64,000 nucleotides of DNA, taken from positions 11,237,197 through 11,301,196 of the forward strand of contig OZ021725.1 in the NCBI GenBank assembly GCA_963978545.1, given 5' to 3'. The notes beneath the pieces are model-generated. The model saw only the letters and a list, made by a program, of their open reading frames with translations. It made no database searches and was not told the DNA's origin. Position numbers and translations under genes: made by a program. Shown here piece by piece: positions 59,789 to 64,000 of the stretch (the stretch's first letter is position 1; every line of letters starts with the position of its first letter). Origin of the DNA: Linyphia triangularis. Taxonomy: Eukaryota > Arthropoda > Arachnida > Araneae > Linyphiidae.

Positions 59789-60985
59789 ATGGCATTTTTG
59801 TTGCGTGGAAAAAAAGAGGATCTTAAGCTGTTGGCACAAGAATTGGGTGAAGATCCGAGTTCAGATTTAAAGGTAGTTGAGTTGAAGAATTTGATAGTTA
59901 ATTGACGGAACTACGACACCGAATTCGTTAAGGAAATGTTTACCACTATAATAGATGATCGTTTAAGAAGAGAAGTACTTGAAATTGAGGAAGCACGCAC
60001 AAAAGAAGGAATTGAAGAAGCACGCAGAAAAGAAATAATTGAGGAAGCACGCAGAAAAGAAATAATTGAGGAAGCACGCAGAAAAGAAGAGTATGAGCTA
60101 GAAAGATTAAGAATACAGCTCGAAATTCAAAAATGTGCTTCACCATCTGCAAATGTCCCTCACACAGAATATAATCAACAAAGAATTGATTTAAAGAGGC
60201 TTATTCCAAGTTTTATTCCCAAGGAAGATGACATGGCAATATTTTTTAATCTATTCGAGAGACAGCTAAAATTCTTGCAGGTCCCTGAAACACATTGGAT
60301 ACCCTACCTAATAGGATCACTGCCAAGTGAAGTGGCTACATTAATTGCTAGAAAATCAGAAGAAACGTCACAAGAATACACGAATGTCAAACAGATGCTT
60401 TTGAAGAGATTCAAACTTTCTGCTGAAAAGTTTAGGCAACTTTTCTGCCAACACAAGAAAAGACAGGAAAGCACTTGGCGGGATTTTTATTTCGAAATAA
60501 GAAGCTACTTCGAAGGATGGCTTTGTGAGTTAAGGATCGAAGATTTTTGCAGTTTAAAGGATCTGATAAGTTCCGATCAAATCAAGAAAAAAGCTCCTAC
60601 GGATTTCAGAGACCACTTCTTAGATGAATGGACTGGATGGGTGTCTCCAAGTGAGCTTGCAGACAAATTGGATGCTTACTGCAGTCTTCGAAAAACTACG
60701 AAGAAAGAAGATCAACTTGTTAGAAACAAGAGTCTACATTTCCAATCTAGCGATGATACGTCAGACAAAAGTCTTTTAAGAATAACTACAACTCTAAAAG
60801 ACTCGAGAAGGACAAACCGATGTTCAAGATCGAAGAGGGAAATACGTTTAAGTGCTATGGATGTGGATCCCCAGATGTTATCAAATCCAAATGTCCAACC
60901 TGCACAAAGTCAAGAAATGATAAGGAAGCCTCTTTCGGAAACATTCAACTCCAATCCTGTGCACCTTTTCAAGTTGCTAACTTGA
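59789..60985 (+). pseudogene. gag: gag of the LTR retrotransposon
   Basis: The start is placed at ATG 59789 (context CACCATGG), giving an N-terminus MAFLLRGKKEDLKLLAQELG. A TGA at 59903-59905 interrupts it, and the same frame continues from ATG 59936. Four near-repeats of EEARRKE form a charged coiled coil (about residues 65-110). A SCAN-like capsid region follows, with LFERQLKFLQVPETHW, EKFRQLF and STWRDFYFEIRSYFEGWL. Near 60810 the frame shifts by one, so the zinc knuckle lies in the overlapping pol frame. Capsid assembly would be its role. The nonsense codon and the shift make it inactive as it stands. Confidence 0.88.
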
Positions 60986-62094
60986 AGGTCTCAATTAATG
61001 GAATGTATGGGATTGCATGCGGAGCAAGCCACTGTATTGCAGGAGAGATGCTACATCATCTTCTTTTAGAACAAGGACTACAATTGAAACCTGAACAACG
61101 AGTCGTGAGCATGGCTAATGGACATAAATCTAGGGTGAATGTAAGCACTGCTGTTGTTACCATTGAACTTGAAGGAAGAGCGTTCCAAATCAAGTTGATT
61201 GTTCTACCAGATGCAAAAGAAAATCGAACATATTTGGGCATCAATTTTCTACTAGAAGCTGGAGTTGTTTTAAACCTAAAAGAACATGTATGGTTTTACA
61301 ATGACAGACCCCATGAATGTTACGAATTGGCATCTGAAAAGAGTGTTCCAACGTTAACGTCTCCACCTTGTTTCAAAATCAATTCGTGTTCTCTACGTGA
61401 CGAAGAGAACACGAATTCTCAGCAATTGACCGTAGAACAAAGAGACGCTTTGAATTCTGTATCGAAGGATTTCGATGATGTGTTTCGTCCATGGGGAGAA
61501 GCAACCTCTTTTATAGAACATCACATTGATATCGATACACATGCACCAGTGGCCGTACTTCCATATAGGATTCCTCCACCAAAGAAAGAAATTCTTCGAA
61601 AGGAACTGGATCGTTTATTGACAGAAGCAGTTATTGAGGAATGTAAAACTTACCATGATGAATCCAAAGAAGTTTGTGACCTATGTATGATTGTTGCTGA
61701 CTTTCCTACTCGACGTCCAGCAGAGATACGAACTGAACAGCTGAAAGATGATGACATAAAGAATATCATTGAAAGTTTTGAAGGAAAAGATGCAGATGTT
61801 TCCAGATGGACTGGACGGGGTTATCTAATGAATAAGGGAATTATTTACCGGTTCTCTCCGGATTCAGAATCGGAAGATGCTCAGTTAGTTGTCCCCTCCC
61901 ATGAGCAAGAGTGGGTGTTGAAAGAGCATCATGATGATCCTACTGCTTCTCACTATGGTATAGAAGGAACTTTTCAACTGATAGCTACTCGATATTATTG
62001 GACTAGAATGCTCAAAACTATTGCCGAGTATGTAAAGAATTGTCCTGACTGTAGTAGATACAAAGCTTCTAACCAAAAGCCTTCAGGTTTATAA
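60820..62094 (+). pseudogene. pol: pol, first part: knuckle, protease, RT start, integrase zinc finger
   Basis: A 424-codon frame overlapping the end of gag. It opens with a knuckle-like CYGCGSPDVIKSKCPTC (residues about 12-28). The protease follows. The active site reads ACGASHC where D-T/S-G is required, so the catalytic Asp is missing, but the late LGINFLLEAG motif is present. The RT entry PYRIPPPKKEILRKELDRLL appears (about 245-265), and then near 61650 the frame jumps straight to a post-RNase H linker. The YxDD palm and RNase H are gone, with the frame preserved. It ends with the integrase HHCC zinc finger (HDDPTASHYG and CPDC, about 365-410) and stops at TAA 62092. Confidence 0.88.
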
Positions 62095-62103
62095 CAAACA
62101 CCT

Positions 62104-62607
62104 GTGTATTCCCAAAAATTTGAAATCATTGCCATTGACTTCTTTGGTCCATTACCTAAAGCAGAAGGAGGGAAAAAGTGGATTTTCATAGTCGAAGACT
62201 GCGCCACCAGATGGATTGAACTGTTTTACCTTGAGACATCCACAGCAAAAGAGTGTGCGCTTACGCTCTTGAATGAAGTTTTTCTTCGATATGGGCTCAG
62301 CCGTCGTGTCATTAGTGACAATGGTGCGCAATTCGTAAGCGCTATAATGCAACAACTGTTGTATTTCCTTGACATAAAACAGAGTCTCACTCCCTTTTAT
62401 CACCCTCAAGCAAATCCTGTCGAAAGAAAAAACCGGTATCTAAAGCCGCGCCTAGCGATATTGGTCGTTAATGACCACAGCACTTGGGTAGAGCGGTTGT
62501 CTTCCATTCGGTTTGCCATGAACTCGTCGAATTGTGAAAGTACAGGACAGACTGCTGCTTACCTACATTTTGGTAGAGAACTCCTGATGATGTTTCTCGT
62601 GACCTAA
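62104..62607 (+). pseudogene. Integrase core of the LTR retrotransposon
   Basis: Continues the pol frame after the TAA at 62092. The three catalytic acids are present: Asp in AIDFFGPLP, Asp in ISDNGAQF and Glu in PVERKNRYLKP, with 34 residues between the last two, close to the usual 35. An RFAMNS motif follows. The frame ends at TAA 62605 after a one-base shift near 62580. It would insert the cDNA, but the upstream stop separates it from the rest of Pol. Confidence 0.88.
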
Positions 62608-62945
62608 GAGCCATCATTCAGAATGATAATTTTGTCCCAGAAATAACACCCTACCTTAAAAGATTTGCTGAGACATTGAAAGGAATTCGAGAGAGGGTAG
62701 AGATACAGCCGGATCGTCGAAAAGACTATGCTGATAAATCTCGAAAAGAAGGACCTCGTTACGTTCCTGGCGATATGGCATGGGTTACATCACATCATTT
62801 AAGCAACAAGAAACATGGAAAAACATCGAAGTTTATGCCGAGAAGAGACGGACCTTATGTAATATTGACTCAAAGATCTCCAACAACATATGAACTGGTT
62901 AATCAAGACAATCTTGATGTGCCATTGGGTACTTATCATAGTTAA
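62608..62945 (+). pseudogene. Integrase C-terminal (GPY/F) tail
   Basis: In the shifted frame, LRAIIQNDNFVPEITPYLK continues the integrase. A basic linker follows, then KFMPRRDGPYVIL, the GPY/F motif of Gypsy integrases (about 62830-62868). It stops at TAA 62943. No chromodomain and no env gene follow. Confidence 0.85.
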
Positions 62946-63102
62946 GCACTGTGTCCTTACCAAGGTCAAGATTCTCTGCCAAAAGTACCTCTTCGAAAAC
63001 GCGGACGGCCTAAAAAGAAAGCTGCAATCCCAGATTCACCTTCACCAAAATAAGATCACAAGAACATTTCTGTGTCTGGCTCCTGGTCGGGACGACTTCA
63101 GA

Positions 63103-63117
63103 CCCAGAGAGGGAGTC
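63103..63117 (+). promoter_or_regulatory. Polypurine tract
   Basis: CCCAGAGAGGGAGTC directly precedes the 3' LTR. The purine run AGAGAGGGAG would prime plus-strand synthesis. Confidence 0.75.
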
Positions 63118-63360
63118 TGTAGCGGAATAAATATACCCTCGTGCATCTCTTGCTGGATGAATATATCCTCGTGCCGTCACAACTAGATATCCTCGCGCTT
63201 TACCTTGGTAGTTGTGTTCTATAGATTTGAAGACACCAGTTTGAGTTTGGAGAATGGCGTATTAACTAATAAAGTTGTTTCATTAAACCATTTCGTATTA
63301 TTACAATCGTAAACACTTAACCATTTACAAGTTTGTTGTCTCATCGACATCACTGCTATA
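63118..63360 (+). repeat. 3' LTR
   Basis: TGTAGC to GCTATA, 243 bp, followed by the AACT duplication. It differs from the 5' LTR at about 11 positions, with no length change. Confidence 0.93.
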
Positions 63361-63364
63361 AACT

Positions 63365-64000
63365 CTTAATTCAGCAACAATGTTTGGGTGCTTTTTTTAG
63401 CAAAACAATATAAAAAAAATCTTTCAAGGTTACTAAAATTAAAAGATAAAATGAGATTTAATAATTTTTGCCAAACCATGCAGGTATACAATTGGCAAAA
63501 GAACCATTTTTGTAATCCCAAGATAAGTCATTGACCCAAATAAGCGATCACATTCTCTCAATGTGACAAATTACATACTTCTCATGTTCATTGTTTAGAA
63601 AAAATGTATATCTTTTTTTTGGGGGGGTTTGTTATAATTTTACTATTTAAAGTCTTAAATGATTTTGATTTCATTTCGCAACTTGTAACCATTTTAGTAT
63701 CTTGCCAAAAAGAACATTTGAATTATATTTACTTATTAAAGGTATTTTGTACTCCACTGCCATAATTTTTTTTTGTGATTTATATACAATTAAACATATA
63801 GTTGCAAAATGGAGCATATTTGATCTGCATTAAGGAATTAAAGATTAATTTATTATGATATCAACTCAATGGACAAGTGAAAATTATTCTTAAGCATGCA
63901 TAATGAATCTTCTAATATTTTCAATCATAAACAACATTTTCTATTCCTTAATCCTAGGCAATACTTTAAAATAAACTACAGGATCATTATTTGTTAACTC
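63365..64000. other. AT-rich right end of the window
   Basis: No gene, RNA or shared repeat recognised. Confidence 0.4.

Larger units (their letters stand above)
59151..63360 (+). mobile_element. Ty3/Gypsy-type LTR retrotransposon, end-complete but defective
   Basis: 4,210 bp with two 243-bp LTRs, a 4-bp duplication AACT (59147-59150, 63361-63364), a tRNA-Lys-type primer site, gag, partial pol and a polypurine tract. The order protease, RT remnant, integrase and the GPY/F-type motif downstream of integrase indicate Ty3/Gypsy. I counted about 11 substitutions between the LTRs (about 95% identity by eye), so insertion was not recent. It lacks most of RT and RNase H and has stops and frameshifts, so it could only have moved with help from a relative. 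Confidence 0.93.

Noticed and set aside
59946..60152. Leucine/cysteine-rich minus-strand ORF
   Set aside because: It is antisense to the repetitive coiled-coil part of gag.
63061..63117. An env gene after integrase
   Set aside because: Only about 170 bases separate the integrase stop and the 3' LTR, with no signal or membrane segment.

Overview
This is an AT-rich, intron- and repeat-dominated eukaryotic sequence. It is most likely from an arthropod, probably a chelicerate such as a spider. The grounds are a long C2H2 zinc-finger array with TGEKPHSC-type linkers, a Ty3/Gypsy element with a SCAN-like Gag and a tRNA-Lys(CTT) primer site, a tRNA-derived SINE, and dense hAT and piggyBac-type elements. 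The lineage is inference from protein style only; no species is claimed. There are no operons, CRISPR arrays, rRNAs or functional tRNA genes. Most short open frames here are chance or repeat-derived.

1-34 kb is a graveyard of nested mobile DNA. A decayed hAT element (343-2624) is interrupted by a hAT-type MITE (836-1622). Two solo-LTR families occur three times each: LTR-A at 8687, 18141 and 19165, and LTR-B at 7182, 20029 and 25823. A 650-bp TA-flanked palindromic family (Pal-A) has about ten copies. Shorter palindromic families (Pal-B, Pal-C), piggyBac-type MITEs with TTAA ends, and dispersed families Rep-G and Rep-V fill most of the rest. Many boundaries are fixed by target-site duplications read directly from the sequence.

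34-44 kb is less repetitive. It holds an antisense Rep-T copy split by a hAT-type element with a perfect 8-bp duplication, a frameshifted DUF4780-like retroelement fragment (38130-38662), and the most gene-like object in the window. That is a 380-codon ORF of 13 complete C2H2 fingers (41311-42453), followed by about 1.4 kb of decayed two-finger units in a 166-bp tandem repeat.

44-56 kb contains two tandem, broken copies of a hAT transposase gene with related ends. They are stuffed with Rep-T copies, a 279-bp tandem array, two more hAT-type insertions with perfect 8-bp duplications, and SINE fragments. One SINE insertion has its empty site preserved in the sister copy.

56-64 kb carries an antisense copy of the repeat seen at 33.5 kb, a near-perfect 203-bp hairpin MITE, a possible 159-bp host exon on the minus strand (58709-58867), and a Ty3/Gypsy-type LTR retrotransposon (59151-63360) complete at both ends. 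That element has two 243-bp LTRs, an AACT duplication, a primer site and a polypurine tract. It is internally defective: an early stop, frameshifts, a lost protease aspartate, and most of reverse transcriptase and RNase H deleted.

No coherent new multi-gene system was found. The most unusual items are the out-of-frame zinc-finger module amplification and the recurrent long G/C homopolymers inside hAT-like elements.
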